In this document: piece after piece, positions 10,666-20,770 of the stretch | Position numbering within the stretch: position 1 is the stretch's first letter | Layout of the letters: every line of letters begins with the position of its first letter | Position numbers and translations under genes: made by a program | The notes under the pieces: model-generated | What the model was told of the DNA's origin: nothing | The model's database searches: none | The model's input: the letters and a program-made list of their open reading frames with translations, nothing else | Source of the DNA: Tillandsia leiboldiana | Taxonomy: Eukaryota > Streptophyta > Magnoliopsida > Poales > Bromeliaceae | NCBI GenBank assembly: GCA_029204045.2 | Contig: CM055062.1 | Coordinates: 5,537,911 to 5,601,910 of the forward strand | Direction of reading: 5' to 3' | Length of the DNA stretch: 64,000 bases

Positions 10666-12104
10666 CATTAACGAAAGGTTCGCGGTGGTTTTGACCAGTT
10701 TTGCATCTAATTTTTTTTTATTTTTTTTTAAAAAATAGAAATTAGTATGTTCCTAAATTTTAATTCCTAAGAATAATTTAAATTTCAATATAATTTTCTA
10801 AAATTAAAATCATTTACAATATATAAACAATTAAACAAAAAAAATTAAAAAATTACTATTTAAGACCATAACTAAATTGAAGTATTTAAAATTTCTTATC
10901 TTTTCAAAAAAAAAAACTCTCACTAAATTAAAATCTTTAAAATTTATAATATTTACAAAAAAAATCTCTAAAAATAAAATTACTTACTTACCCCTGAATC
11001 AAAAGACCAAAATATTATGTTTTTGGGTACCTAGTAACTAGTATCTCTCTGGCTATTGCAGATCACAACTAAAAAATAATTAAATCTGAGCTGTTGAACA
11101 GAAATAAATGGACGGTAATAATAAAAAAAAAAATATAGGAGTATTTCTCTTTTTTTTTCATACTTTTTTCTTTTTTTTTCTTTTTTTCTTTTTATTTCTT
11201 TTTTTTTTTTTTTTTACAGATTTCAAATCCTCTATTTTTTTTAAAAAAAAATGATAAGAGATTCTTGAGCTTGCCAAGTTAAAAAAAAACTTCTTCATTT
11301 ACTACTTTTTTTAAAATATAAAGATTTCACAATAGTATTAATACCTTACTTATTGTCCCAAAGCGAGGACAAATTGTTATCAATTAGAAAAATAAATGAA
11401 TCATGAAAAAGAAAATATGATTAATGATTATAGAAAAAAATATTTGAAAACATTATATCCTATCGTTGGTTTTCTTCCAAAAATTGTAAAAACTTAAATT
11501 TTCTTCTTTTCTTTACACTTTTTTTTTTAAAATTATTTTTCATTGGAAAGTAATTTCATATTAAAAGCATGTACTGTATTTTTCAACTTATTAAATCCAA
11601 GCACATATGATTATATCATTTTATTTTTTAGTTATGTTTTTATTAATTTATTTTATTAAAAAAAAAATTCCGCCACATTGCATTTGTCCTAAATTAGTGG
11701 GTTGGAAATCAAGAAAAAAAATATGGTAAAATGAAATTAATAGGGCTTTATTTTTTTGAAGTTTTTTTTAGATACAAGAAAATGCCCCTAATTAAATCCA
11801 ATAGCAGCGGATACGAGAACGCACCTCGATCGTAATTCTTAACTATTAAAATTGAGACCCCTCAACTATTAGCAATTTTAGAATCGGCTTTTTATTTTTT
11901 TATCAAGTTTAATAATTAAATGTTATATTTAGTTTAGTTACAAATTTTATCATGTTTAATAACCAAATTAGTTTTATCAAATTTAATAGTCAAATTGATT
12001 AAATTTAGTATAAAAAAATTAAAAGCTAAAAAATATAAAAAATTAAAGGGCCGATTTCAAACTGACTAATAGTTGTCAGGGTCTCTATGCATTTTATCCC
12101 AGGA
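10666..12104. other. AT-rich intergenic DNA
   Basis: Long A and T runs (notably 11148-11216) and no recognisable coding sequence. Sequence near 11845-12085 contains imperfect inverted copies around AACTATTA...CTCAACTATTAGC and ACTAATAGTTGTCAGGGTCTC, so a decayed MITE is possible. Confidence 0.4.
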
Positions 12105-12650
12105 TGTCCCGGTCCGACTCCAAATCCAGGCCTAGCCCAGCATGGCCCCCGACCTGGATCAAACTGGCGGTGCTGGGCTCGGCTGGGCTGTGCTTCGGAC
12201 CAGCCCTCTAATTATTTTTAAAATTTTTAAAAAGTAAAAAATTTTAAAATATAAAAGATAAATACCAAAAAAATTAAATTTGTTACAATAATTACAAAAT
12301 AATACAAATTATAAAACTTTGTAAAATTTTTAATTTTATAAAAAATTTGGACTAAAATGTCTTTTCAAATAATCACTAGATGGTTTAATATATCAAATGT
12401 TTAAAATTTTAATTCATTGAACCAACATGGATCACCTTGGGAATCTGCCCATAGGTCGTGGCAGGCTTTACGAGTCTTGGGCCAAGGTAGGTGTACGTTT
12501 GCCGAGGTCTAGCATAAGAAGACCTTGAGAGAGAAAAGGAATCCTAACAGCTTTGGGATCTCCAGGACTGGTATTGGCCGCCGGAACTTGTTGGGCGGGT
12601 AATAAGCATGGCCCGGCACGAATGCTATAACATCCTTTCTTTGATGCCAC
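12105..12650. repeat. GC-rich hAT-like repeat remnant, second copy
   Basis: GC-rich words (GGCCTAGCCCAGCATGG, GGGCTCGGCTGGGCTG) border an AT-rich middle and a right part containing ACCAACATGGATCACCTTGGG and GACCTTGAGAGAGAAAAGGA. These are arranged like the element at 164-592, which has GACCAAAACAACTACTCCC and CTTCTCTCTAG in the middle. Ends are not defined. The minus-strand frame at 12468-12650 is a by-product. Confidence 0.35.
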
Positions 12651-13094
12651 ACTTTCTATAGAAGATCATTTATTCTAAAATTATTTTAATTCTAAATAAT
12701 TTACTTGTTCTAAAATTGTTCTAATTTTGGTATTTTTAACTTTTTTAATTTTATGAATCTAATCACTGCTTGACATGTTCTTGGGTCTAACCACCGCCTA
12801 ACATATTATAGCTGGATAAATAGGCTTAATCATATTATACCTTATGTATAGAACTAAGATTGACAATTATTAGGAGATGAGCTGTGTTCTACCCACTGTC
12901 CACTGTATGATTCTATCTCAGCCAATACCCATCTTACACTTTCGACTGAAAATTTATTCTGAAACCAATTATGATGCCATACTTCTTAGAAAATCACCCA
13001 TCCTATAACTACTACGCATAATCCTTTTAACCTTTTGTATATATCCACCTCCTAATTTAGTATAGTCACATTAAAAGATTTAATATATATATAT

Positions 13095-13136
<42 letters not shown>

Positions 13137-13249
13137 GACAAACTAGGAATGTCACATGTGCCGTGCCTTAGCCCGGCCGAAAACTTGTGCTGCATCACAC
13201 GGCCTGTTTTACATTTCGAGATAGAGTGTACATTAAGCATTTATTCAAA
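12651..13249. other. Intergenic DNA with (AT)n tract
   Basis: An (AT)n microsatellite lies at about 13081-13137. Short GC-rich scraps (GTGCCGTGCC near 13159) suggest another decayed hAT remnant. No gene seen. Confidence 0.45.
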
Positions 13250-13278
13250 CTAGTGAAGGCCCGCGCTGCGCCGCGGGT
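13250..13278 (-). other. Helitron 3' terminus (hairpin plus CTAG)
   Basis: Read on the minus strand, CCCGCG-GCGCAG-CGCGGG forms a six-pair perfect GC hairpin. CCTTCACTAG follows and the next base is T. Plant Helitrons end in a short GC hairpin about 10 nt before CTRR and insert between A and T, so this fits closely. The element must extend to the right on the plus-strand map. Confidence 0.75.
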
Positions 13279-14362
13279 ATAATTTCTTCAATAAATATTA
13301 TTTTTTATTTTATTTTTTTTGATAAATATTACCTAACCTACAAAATAACCTTGCAGTCCACCAACACAGGTATATAGGACAAAAGCAAGGTAAACACTAA
13401 GGAACATAAATAAACTAAGCAGAAAGGTCCATCGTAATAAGGAACTAAACTTACAAATTAATATCACGTCGCAAAACTCAGCCAACTTCAACCAGTGCTA
13501 ACAGCTGATGCAGTAGTCAAGCAACTCCAGTGTCAATATCCAGCACAATAATCTACTAACAAGCGACGCAAACTTCACACATTGTCAAAAGGCAACGCAA
13601 TAGTCTACCGCGTTCACCCAGAGCTAACAGGCTGCGATGATTGGTATAAAACCGGTGAGCCACCACGCCTCAGGAAAAATAATAAATGTTTACCAAACTC
13701 AAAAGATACACTCCTTCGCAAAGAAACATAGCAGCAGAGCATTTATGTTGCATCATTGCCCAGTACCAAAACATGAAATATAGCTAAGGAAATATTAAGC
13801 AAAAAAGAAAGCTGAGAAGAGAAGAAGAGCAAAACGCAGCTTAGAAAGAAAAGAAGAGTAAATTTTAGATACACAAACAACAAATAGAATGGACACATTC
13901 CATGAGAGGAACGCAGCCTGCAGAGAAGAGAAGAACAGAAAAAAACAGCGCAGAAAGAAAAGAAGATTAAGTTTTAGATACAGAAACAACAAAGAGAATA
14001 AACACATATCAACACAAACTGCCACGACAACCCCAGCTATCTACACCAAAGGCTGCGACTTGCGGCACTTCGGCGAGTTGCAGGTAGTAATTTTGGAACT
14101 ACAGTAAAATTTGAAAACTTACAAACTTACAAAAGGAAATAAACTTATAAATTGGCAATAGAATCTACTTTGCATTTGGGAAACCACAACAACATTTACA
14201 CATGATTAGCAAAGTGCGGTAACATTCACATTCAAAAACTGCACTAAATGGAGGTTGGACAATATATTTTAGGATTAAATAAAATTTTTTAGGATCAAAT
14301 GTAGGTTGTGCAACATATTTCTTTTGTATTCCTCAACCAGGAACAGCTCAGCAGAATCAGAA
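13279..14362. other. Helitron-like block, non-coding left part
   Basis: No recognisable coding sequence. Two related A-rich stretches (13808-13863 and 13923-13985) share GAAAGAAAAGAAGA followed by TTTTAGATACA, suggesting a small local duplication of about 115 bp. Confidence 0.45.
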
Positions 14363-14515
14363 TCAATAGTAGCTGGGAGAAGAAGCAGCATCAGTAGTTG
14401 GAAGCACCAGTAGTTGCAGCAGTTGGTTTTTGATCAATTCTTCAACTCTATCATCATCTTCTTTTTGTTCTCCTCGTCCTTGTATTCTGTTACCAGCAGC
14501 AGGTAGAGAAGCACC
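14363..14515 (-). pseudogene. Possible captured terminal exon, unidentified
   Basis: On the minus strand an acceptor TTTGTTTGCAG precedes GGTGCTTCTCTACC. A 50-residue frame then runs to TGA. It starts GASLPAAGNRIQGRGEQ, continues with an acidic stretch (KEDDDRVEEL) and ends in a Ser/Tyr-rich tail. The composition is faintly like the C-terminal tail of ESCRT-III (VPS2-type) proteins, but I would not name it. Sequence just upstream (14533-14630) is duplicated at 21352-21460. Confidence 0.3.
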
Positions 14516-14532
14516 CTGCAAACAAAGTTCAA

Positions 14533-14630
14533 ATTAATTTCAGTGATTTCATCTAAAGTAATTTTGCAAATATAATGATCAAATTTCAACATATTTGGAG
14601 ATAACAATTTTTTGTTTAGGAGGTGATGCA
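14533..14630. repeat. Direct repeat, copy A (partner at 21352-21460)
   Basis: Both copies share TCATCTAAAGTAATT / TGATCTAAAGTAATT, then TGCAAATAT, then ATATTTGGAGATAACA and TTGTTTAGG in the same order and orientation. They are diverged by several substitutions and a short insertion. The copies lie about 6.8 kb apart across the Helitron-like block. Confidence 0.6.
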
Positions 14631-15232
14631 CTCAAAAGAATATGAAGTTTAGCAGGTTATTAAAATTTGTTTAGTTTCTTGTTTAGCAGGTGATGCACAA
14701 AGAGGACCAGTTCTGTTTTTTGTTTCGGGGTAGTTGTTGAAGCAGTCCACTTTATATGCAATAGAACATCAAGAACGTTTTATTAGCATATAGTAAAGGG
14801 AACCTACATCAGTTCGAAATGTGATTAAAATACCAAATAACTTATAAGGTGCAGACAAAAGTGGGCACATAAAACAATAGTAGAGCAAACTATATATGAG
14901 GAAATACTTCTATTAAACATTACAATGTAAATTGCCTTTTTTTCCTTAATTAGTAAAGTCAGTTCGTGTGTCATGTAGGAGCAGTTTAATCTTCAAAGTT
15001 TAAATAAAAGTTGCAGTAGGCATATATTGCATGGGATAATATATTTTGCATGCATTAAGGAGAGAGAGGTTAGCATTCTGCCATCACCTGCTCGAATCAT
15101 CATCGCGTCATTGGGAACAAACTTGATCTAAGCAATAAATTCTGGATACATACATATATCAATGCATGCATGCACGGACATTCAGTTACAATCCATCCAT
15201 ACGTGTATGCGTACGTACTTGTGTGTGTTGTG

Positions 15233-15281
<49 letters not shown>

Positions 15282-16989
15282 TCCCTCTATGCCAAAAGCC
15301 TGAAAATAAAGAGAGTATTAAAGCAATTTCTAACTACCTCGATTAGAGAGGATCTTAGATGAGCACAGTTTGGGAGAAAGGAAATGCCAGGTGCCAGTTT
15401 CTGCAGTAAAGAGGGCGGTTGAATATAACATAATAAAAACATCATTCTCCATTAGCTAAGTGTTTTAAGGGTTGTTTGGTTCCACATATTTACTACTGCT
15501 GTACAGGCATCGGCGCATTTGAGCCCCAAGTGTTTTTAACCATATGAGGTATTTCAAAATATAAAAATACGCTCAAAATAATTATAACATAATTTTTTTC
15601 ATAAAATATTTCTTAACAATTATATTTATAATTTTTTTTTTATTTTTTTGAAAAGAAAATTGAATTTAATATTGTTCATAATTCTAATAAGTTAATGATT
15701 GTTTTTACAAAAGAGTTATTCCCACCACTCTTTCTATCCCTACTCTTTCCATCCCTACATTCCTGATCAGCATCCAAGCTTGAACCTCAACGGGCTCACC
15801 CACACATTTTTGCTTCAACTAAAATTGTCCAAAATAACTGATATTTCACATTCGGTCCGATCATATCTTAGCCGGACCGATCCGATAAAAAATAAATAGT
15901 ATATAAATATAAAAATTTATCTATTAAAATTTTGAATATGAATTCAAATATTTTATATCCATACCTGAACTTGGACCCGATTCGAGTCCGATATTTTAGT
16001 GAGGAGGGTCCGAAATAATTTTTAAATCTGAATCCGGACGTGATAAAATACTCAATAGTAATACTCGGTGGAGTATGATAGTTTTATCATAACTTTTGTG
16101 TTTGTAAAAAATAACGTATCTTTTTTATATTAAAATATTTTTTTAAAAAATAAATTTTATTGGACTTGATGTAGCTTACTAAAACACGAATTTTTATATT
16201 AAGAAGATTATAATCTGTACATAAGCCATTTAATAAAATTTATAAAAAGAAAATATGTATATGCGGATATTCGTATCTGATCTTAAGTGGATAGTGTACA
16301 GATAATCACTATCCAAATTTACTCAAATAGATCTGATGGGATCATTTATAATTTAAGTATTCAAGTCCGAACCGATCCGAAGTTAACTATTCAAATCCGA
16401 TCTGATTCACGGACACCTTCAGCTCCAACTACATACTCTTCATCATTGTTTGGTTGGAATATAAAAAAGGAGAATAATTAGTTCTTATTACCCATATTGT
16501 ACCCCAACATTATTTTGAAGTAAAAGGAATAGTAGTCTTTTTTTTTTTTTTTTTTTTCCTTTTTTTTTTTTTTTTTTTTGGAGAATATGCTGATATGATT
16601 TTGAAACAACTGTTTAAAACTTAAATCTAATTTTAACTTTTGTATTAACTTATTAATTACTTTAATTAATATATCTAGTCATTATTTATTACTTAAATAG
16701 TTAATTAATTAATTATGGTTAATTAGCTTGTTAAAACTTAATTATTTATTGTGTTTATTTAATAATTAATATTTATATTAGCCAATGAGTAATAAAATAA
16801 ATTTTTTAACTAATCATCCAACTAATTTGAAAATTTACTAATTAATTAAAAAGATAAATTATATTTTATAATTAATTAATAAATATATTTTTTATTATCG
16901 TACATAATATTCTTAGCTAATAAATTTATTAATTTATTAGAGGGAAGTAGAAAAAGATTGAAGAAATGCTGGCGAAAAGAATATCCTAC
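14631..16989. other. Non-coding part of the Helitron-like block
   Basis: Contains a (GA)n microsatellite at 15235-15278 and T-rich runs at 16539-16579. Words of the type TCCGATCTGATT and GGACCGATCCGA at 15855-16420 look like decayed hAT-type subterminal repeats. No gene found; the open frames at 15162-15362, 15699-15899 and 16287-16481 are low-complexity or repeat-derived. Confidence 0.4.
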
Positions 16990-17167
16990 CTGAAAATAAG
17001 AAAAGAGACTATCATCATAGGTAAAAAGCAAATTCAAGTATTCAGGGGAAACATAGACTTGAATAAATGCAAACAGCAAGCAAATATATTGAGAAGCAGG
17101 GTACAAGGAGTTGCCAAGTACGAAACCATGTGCAGGAATTTGTAACAAAAAAGAGTAGCAAGAGCCA
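16990..17167 (-). pseudogene. Possible captured exon of a membrane protein, unidentified
   Basis: Minus strand: acceptor ACATCAG, an open frame of about 59 codons, then a strong donor CAG|GTAGGA. The frame contains LLQIPAHGFVLGNSLYPASQ followed by a hydrophobic stretch (ICLLFAFIQVYV) that could be part of a membrane segment, and YDDSLFSYFQ at the end. It looks like a genuine exon, but I do not recognise the family. It sits directly downstream of the PPR fragment in the element's reading direction. Confidence 0.35.
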
Positions 17168-17335
17168 CTGATGTGATTAATTCCTAGTAGAAGAATATGA
17201 TTAGGCTCCTATGAAGTTCTTAAGTATTACCAAGTTGGGTCAAAAAAGCAATCCTGCAATTTTATATTGAGAAGAAAAATTATCTTTCAGTACACTATTA
17301 CCATCCAATAGTACATCCCTGAAATTTGAGCCTTC

Positions 17336-17958
17336 TCAAGAAATTAGTGTAGAAGCTCCACCAACACAAAATTTGCTTGTCAACCTCAACAACTGCTTAC
17401 TCTCCTCATCCATCAGGAAATCGTCCTCCTCCATACGTTCGGCAACTATTAGAGGCATCTTACAAGCTTCTGCATCTGTTCGAAGCAATGAGTTATAAAT
17501 CTCAGTGGTTACATACCCAGCACCCCGAAGCATAACCAAGAGCTTCTCTGCACCTTCAACATCACCCATCTTCTCAAGCTCTCTAAGCTTGAAAATGCCT
17601 TTTCCAAACAATCTAAGGCCTTGTCCATATGCTTCCTGCCCAAATGACCCAAAGCTAACAATTCCCATGTAGAGTAGCAAGACTTAATTCCAATTTGTAC
17701 AGTATGCTTATGAAAACTTTCCGCTTTGCTTATCATATTATTATTAATGTAAAAGGAAAGGATAATGTTTGGTACCCTTGAATCACGCGTGCCCGATACT
17801 GACTCCCATTCACTGTAAACATTTTCCGCTTCCTCAATACAACCTAACTTTGTGAGCGATGAAAGCATGCATTTGTACTCAACATCACTCAACTTTCTGA
17901 AGATCAATCTCATTTTGCTCCATATCATATCTACACTATCTTTATCAAGAGATCAAAG
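17336..17958 (-). pseudogene. P-class PPR protein, C-terminal fragment, frameshifted
   Basis: Minus strand. The fragment starts inside the gene (DSVDMIWSKMRLIFRKLSD) and gives degenerate helix-turn-helix repeats: YKCMLSSLTKLGCIEEAENV, then NIILSFYINNNMISKAESF, then STWELLALGHLGRKHMDKAL. It resumes in another frame with LEKMGDVEGAEKLL and YVTTEIYNSLLRT and ends FCVGGASTLIS-stop. The frame changes near 17590-17620, where about 15 codons also appear lost. The family is organellar RNA-binding P-class PPR proteins of the At4g02820 type, by recollection. An in-frame TGA lies a few codons upstream of 17958 and the N-terminal half is absent. The 3' boundary is the normal stop. It begins about 100 bp after the end of the RIN4/NOI fragment, so the two were joined secondarily. 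Confidence 0.75.
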
Positions 17959-18058
17959 AGCAAGCTACGATCCATTTTACATACCAAACTAAATTGGTGT
18001 TTTACCAAAATTGATGCACACAACAGTAATTCTTGCAGATTAATGAGATTTTCCTTCT

Positions 18059-18415
18059 TCAAGATTGTGCAGGACTGGACAATATGGAGCACAACCATTT
18101 CTTCTGCAAATTCACATAAAGTTGTCATATGATGAATCAACTCACGAAGAATGCAAGCCAAAACAAAGTTATGGGTTTAAAAGCATGCTAAACATCTTTA
18201 TAGTAATAAAAAAAACTTACTGAATTGGATCTGGAAGAATAAGCTCCCTCTTTCTCGATCTTGTGCCCTTTTCCAGGAGAGTCTGAACCTTGGACATTGC
18301 CACCGGTCTTTTTCTCATCCCTGGCTTTGTTGAATATGACAGTGAATCTCTCCACAGAAGCAGGGTCATTGACATCCCATTCTCCAAACTTGGGTAAAGG
18401 TCGTCCTGTATCTTG
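18059..18415 (-). pseudogene. RIN4/NOI-family protein, last two exons
   Basis: Minus strand. The exon at 18221-18415 (195 bp) follows acceptor TTTCTAG and encodes QDTGRPLPKFGEWDVNDPAS, then FTVIFNKARDEKKTGG and a Ser-rich tail. PKFGxWD and FTxxFxKxR are the hallmarks of the NOI (AvrRpt2-cleavage) domain of RIN4-like plant immunity proteins. Donor GTAAG follows. The last exon (18059-18103) follows acceptor TTTGCAG and reads KKWLCSILSSPAQS-stop. RIN4 relatives end in a Cys-rich acylated tail; here it has one Cys. Frame is kept across the 117-bp intron. The first exon with the start codon is not found upstream, so this is a 5'-truncated piece. Both visible exons are intact, so if transcribed from elsewhere in the block it could still encode a NOI peptide. 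Confidence 0.78.
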
Positions 18416-19565
18416 CTAGAAATCCACAACAAACCTAATTTATAGGGTCTAGCATTTATGCCTTTCGAAATATTTCGCCTAATATGTTGGCCACAAAAAT
18501 TTCAAACCTGCTTGGGAAAACGAAGTTATTGGAAAGTAACAACTTAAGCATACCAACCTTAGCAAAACCTTTCCATAATTTCGTCACAAGTTCACCGATA
18601 AACAATATTTAGCTCCTCTGTATTTTTAGATCTATAAGGTATAGGCGAATGAACCGTCACTACAGTTTAATTCTGGTAATGATAGAGTTTAGGAACAAAA
18701 TATGACAGGAAAATGCTCAAATTCCACATGATTTGGCGCAAAATCAATCTAAAGGCCAAAAGATTACTTGAAGCATGAACTCAAATTTGTTTCAATGCAG
18801 TAACCAGTAGATTGAAAAACTTTCTTGGTAGGATATCGATGTATAAGTTACTCTTTTTTCTTCTTCTTTTTTCTGTCTGATGGGTCAAAACTTGGTTCTA
18901 TTTAAGTTTAATGTTGATCTTGTCTTGTCGTATGTGTGTGATGAATACATGTTGAAGATAAAGAAATTGCAGAATAAAGGAATATATTCAATGCTAAATA
19001 CAAAACATGCTATGGATAAATAAAGGTCTACATATCTATGGTACTCAAAACAAAATACCAGAAAGTGAAAAAAATCATTAAACTTTTAGAAGTAAAAATA
19101 GTTATTTGTTGACCATCCACATGCAATCAAGAACAGGAACAAATCACCAAGTTGAAGCAACATATCTCAATAGCATGATTTCATTCTAAGGCGCAACCAT
19201 ATTTTAAATAATATAATACCACTGTAAGTTGGAACAATGCTAGATTATTAATGCAGTATAAGCAAAGACGTGATAGCGAATCGTATCAATTGCTTGATGC
19301 TGGTATCCAATACTGAAGAATAATCGATTAAATATTCATTGTAAATTGTAATATTTGTCATTTGGCCAGCACATCCATCAACAAACATCAAAAGTAGTTC
19401 AAAACGAACAGGTTTGCATACACTATCATATTGTATATGTATAATATTTGGCATCAACTTCCATTTTTTGAGAAAAAATTTCTTGGCTGGTGAAACATAA
19501 TAATTTTCACTTCCTGGACTATTCATAAAAGTAATCCTAATCTTCCCAATGTGATCCTACAATAC
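18416..19565. other. Non-coding part of the Helitron-like block
   Basis: AT-rich sequence, probably captured intron plus filler. The minus-strand frame at 19248-19526 has no recognisable motif and I do not call it. Confidence 0.4.
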
Positions 19566-19704
19566 CTCATAAGTGTCCAAGGGCATGGCTGATAGTTGAT
19601 CCAACCATATAACCCCTTTGTTCGTAGTTCTTAACTGAAATGTTGAGTTTACGTCCATTCCTGTCGAGTCTAATTGAAGCAGGGCACAGTTGTTGACTGC
19701 ACAA
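19566..19704 (-). pseudogene. GH51 alpha-L-arabinofuranosidase, single exon fragment
   Basis: Minus strand: acceptor CTTTGTAG, then an exon whose frame reads NSTFQLRTTNKGVIWLDQ followed by LSAMPLDTYE, then donor GTATTG. GVxWxDQxSAMPxDTY is a signature stretch of plant GH51 arabinofuranosidases, cell-wall enzymes that remove arabinose side chains, and an exon border after DTY/F is plausible there. No neighbouring exons are found on either side, so this is an isolated captured piece with no catalytic domain. Confidence 0.7.
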
Positions 19705-20361
19705 CTACAAAGAAAATGTTGTTCATTTAGTACCAGAACAAAAAAAAAGAAGACATGATTAATAGCTTCCTTATAGATCAATCAACATATGTTAAAATAT
19801 AGACATTATGGCTGGGTCATAATATATGGAGTATTTCCATACAAACCTGAACATCTGAAATTGCGATTTTACTACCTAACCTTATAGTATATTTAATTTA
19901 GTTATCCATAAGTAAGAACTGAACAGCCATTTTAACTTCTTTTAAAAATATTCTATAACGTACCATAATATTCTCATACTTCACAAAATATTCATCAACT
20001 TTTTTCACTTGTAATAAACAATTTGGATAGCAAAATCAAAGATTTTCAAGTTCAGAGAGCAATTTGGGTAGCAAAATCAAAGATTTTCAAGTTCAAAGAG
20101 CAATCTGGATAGTGAAATCAAAGATTTGCAAGTTCAGAGAGCAATTTGGGTAGGAAATCAAAGTTTCTCAAGTTTAGATAGCAATTTGAAGATACTTTAT
20201 GGTTCAGGTAAAATCTATAAATTCTCCCAACTGAATATCATGGTTCGAACCATATGATAGAGAAATGCGGTTACAGAAACACCATTCGTAATAATGATAA
20301 TAATATGGTTGCAATGAGCATCATTTAGTTGATAATATATAGCAATTAAGAGAGAATCAAC
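19705..20361. other. Non-coding part of the Helitron-like block with minisatellite
   Basis: AT-rich sequence surrounding the tandem repeat at 20020-20190. No coding sequence recognised. Confidence 0.45.
20020..20190. repeat. 41-bp minisatellite, about four units
   Basis: Units start ATTTGGATAGC at 20021, ATTTGGGTAGC at 20062, ATCTGGATAGT at 20102 and ATTTGGGTAGG at 20143. Each is followed by AAATCAAAG and TTCAAGTTCAGAGAGCA with a few substitutions. Confidence 0.8.
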
Positions 20362-20460
20362 CTTTGTAGTCAGCTTCTGTACACCAAGTCCCCCTGCCCT
20401 CCTTCCTGTCTTCTTTGCACCATTGGGCTTCTTGATTGTAGGATGAATGGGGGCTCTAGG
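20362..20460 (-). pseudogene. ArfGAP (AGD8/9/10-like), exon fragment
   Basis: Minus strand frame: SPRAPIHPTIKKPNGAKKTG then RRAGGLGVQKLTTK, followed by a GT donor (GTTGAT). KPxGAKKxGKxGGLGxRKLTTK is the conserved linker after the GAP zinc finger in plant AGD8/9/10 proteins, which activate Arf GTP hydrolysis on Golgi membranes. The catalytic zinc finger is not present. The right-hand limit, where homology begins, is approximate. The family match rests on a short basic motif. Confidence 0.58.
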
Positions 20461-20620
20461 CGAACGAACAACTTTATTTTAGAATAAGAAATTTATACTA
20501 TTCATAAGAAGTTCCTGCGCAGCAAAAGTTTCAAATTTTAAATTTTTTTTTATTATTATTTACGGTACAGGAGTAACCAGGAATTTAAAGGGAAAAAAAA
20601 AGGAAGAAAAAAGAAAAGAC

Positions 20621-20770
20621 CTGGGATCCGCGGCAGATGCCGAGGAATGGTACGTTGCGCTGGAGGGAGCGGCGGGCGAGGCGCAGTTCGATGTTGTCCT
20701 TCTCGCGGTCGCCGACGGCGTCGCTGGTGTGGAGGCGGCGGATCTCGTTGAGCTCGTTGGGGGAGAGCCC
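20621..20770 (-). pseudogene. GAT1_2.1-like class I glutamine amidotransferase, exon fragment
   Basis: Minus strand, exactly 50 codons: GLSPNELNEIRRLHTSDAVG, then DREKDNIELRLARRSLQ, then VPFLGICRGSQ and donor GTCTTT. LGICRGSQ holds the nucleophilic cysteine of the gamma-Glu hydrolase / GAT1_2.1 group, and EIRRLHTSD...DKEKDTIELRLAK is typical of that plant family. The fragment is strongly GC-rich compared with its surroundings, like monocot coding DNA. Upstream of codon 1 an in-frame TGA follows with no acceptor, so the left half of the exon was lost at the capture junction. The histidine and glutamate of the catalytic triad would be on absent exons. Confidence 0.75.

Larger units (their letters stand above)
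13250..20770 (-). mobile_element. Helitron-like block carrying gene fragments
   Basis: The left edge is a Helitron 3' end on the minus strand. To its right, up to at least 20770, lie pieces of five unrelated plant genes (PPR, RIN4/NOI, GH51, ArfGAP, GAT1_2.1-like), all on the minus strand, which is the element's own orientation. Exon borders and partial introns are retained, so genomic DNA rather than cDNA was captured. No Rep/helicase coding sequence is seen, so the element would be non-autonomous. The 5' end, expected as TC on the minus strand next to A, was not found. The right limit given is only the last recognisable fragment, and the block may reach 23.7 kb. An alternative is a Pack-MULE or piecemeal duplication, but no long inverted repeats or 9-bp duplication were seen. 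Confidence 0.6.

Noticed and set aside
15468..16470. Possible Tourist-type MITE (TGTTTGGTT near both ends)
   Set aside because: The two TGTTTGGTT words are in direct, not inverted, orientation, so they are not terminal inverted repeats.
19248..19526. 92-codon minus-strand frame as a further arabinofuranosidase exon
   Set aside because: It has none of the conserved GH51 residues and no convincing splice borders.
20040..20190. CRISPR-like regular repeat
   Set aside because: Units are contiguous and diverged with no unique spacers, in a plant genome; it is a minisatellite.
13250..20770. Pack-MULE instead of Helitron
   Set aside because: No long terminal inverted repeats or 9-bp duplication were seen at the borders, whereas a Helitron 3' end is present; not fully excluded.
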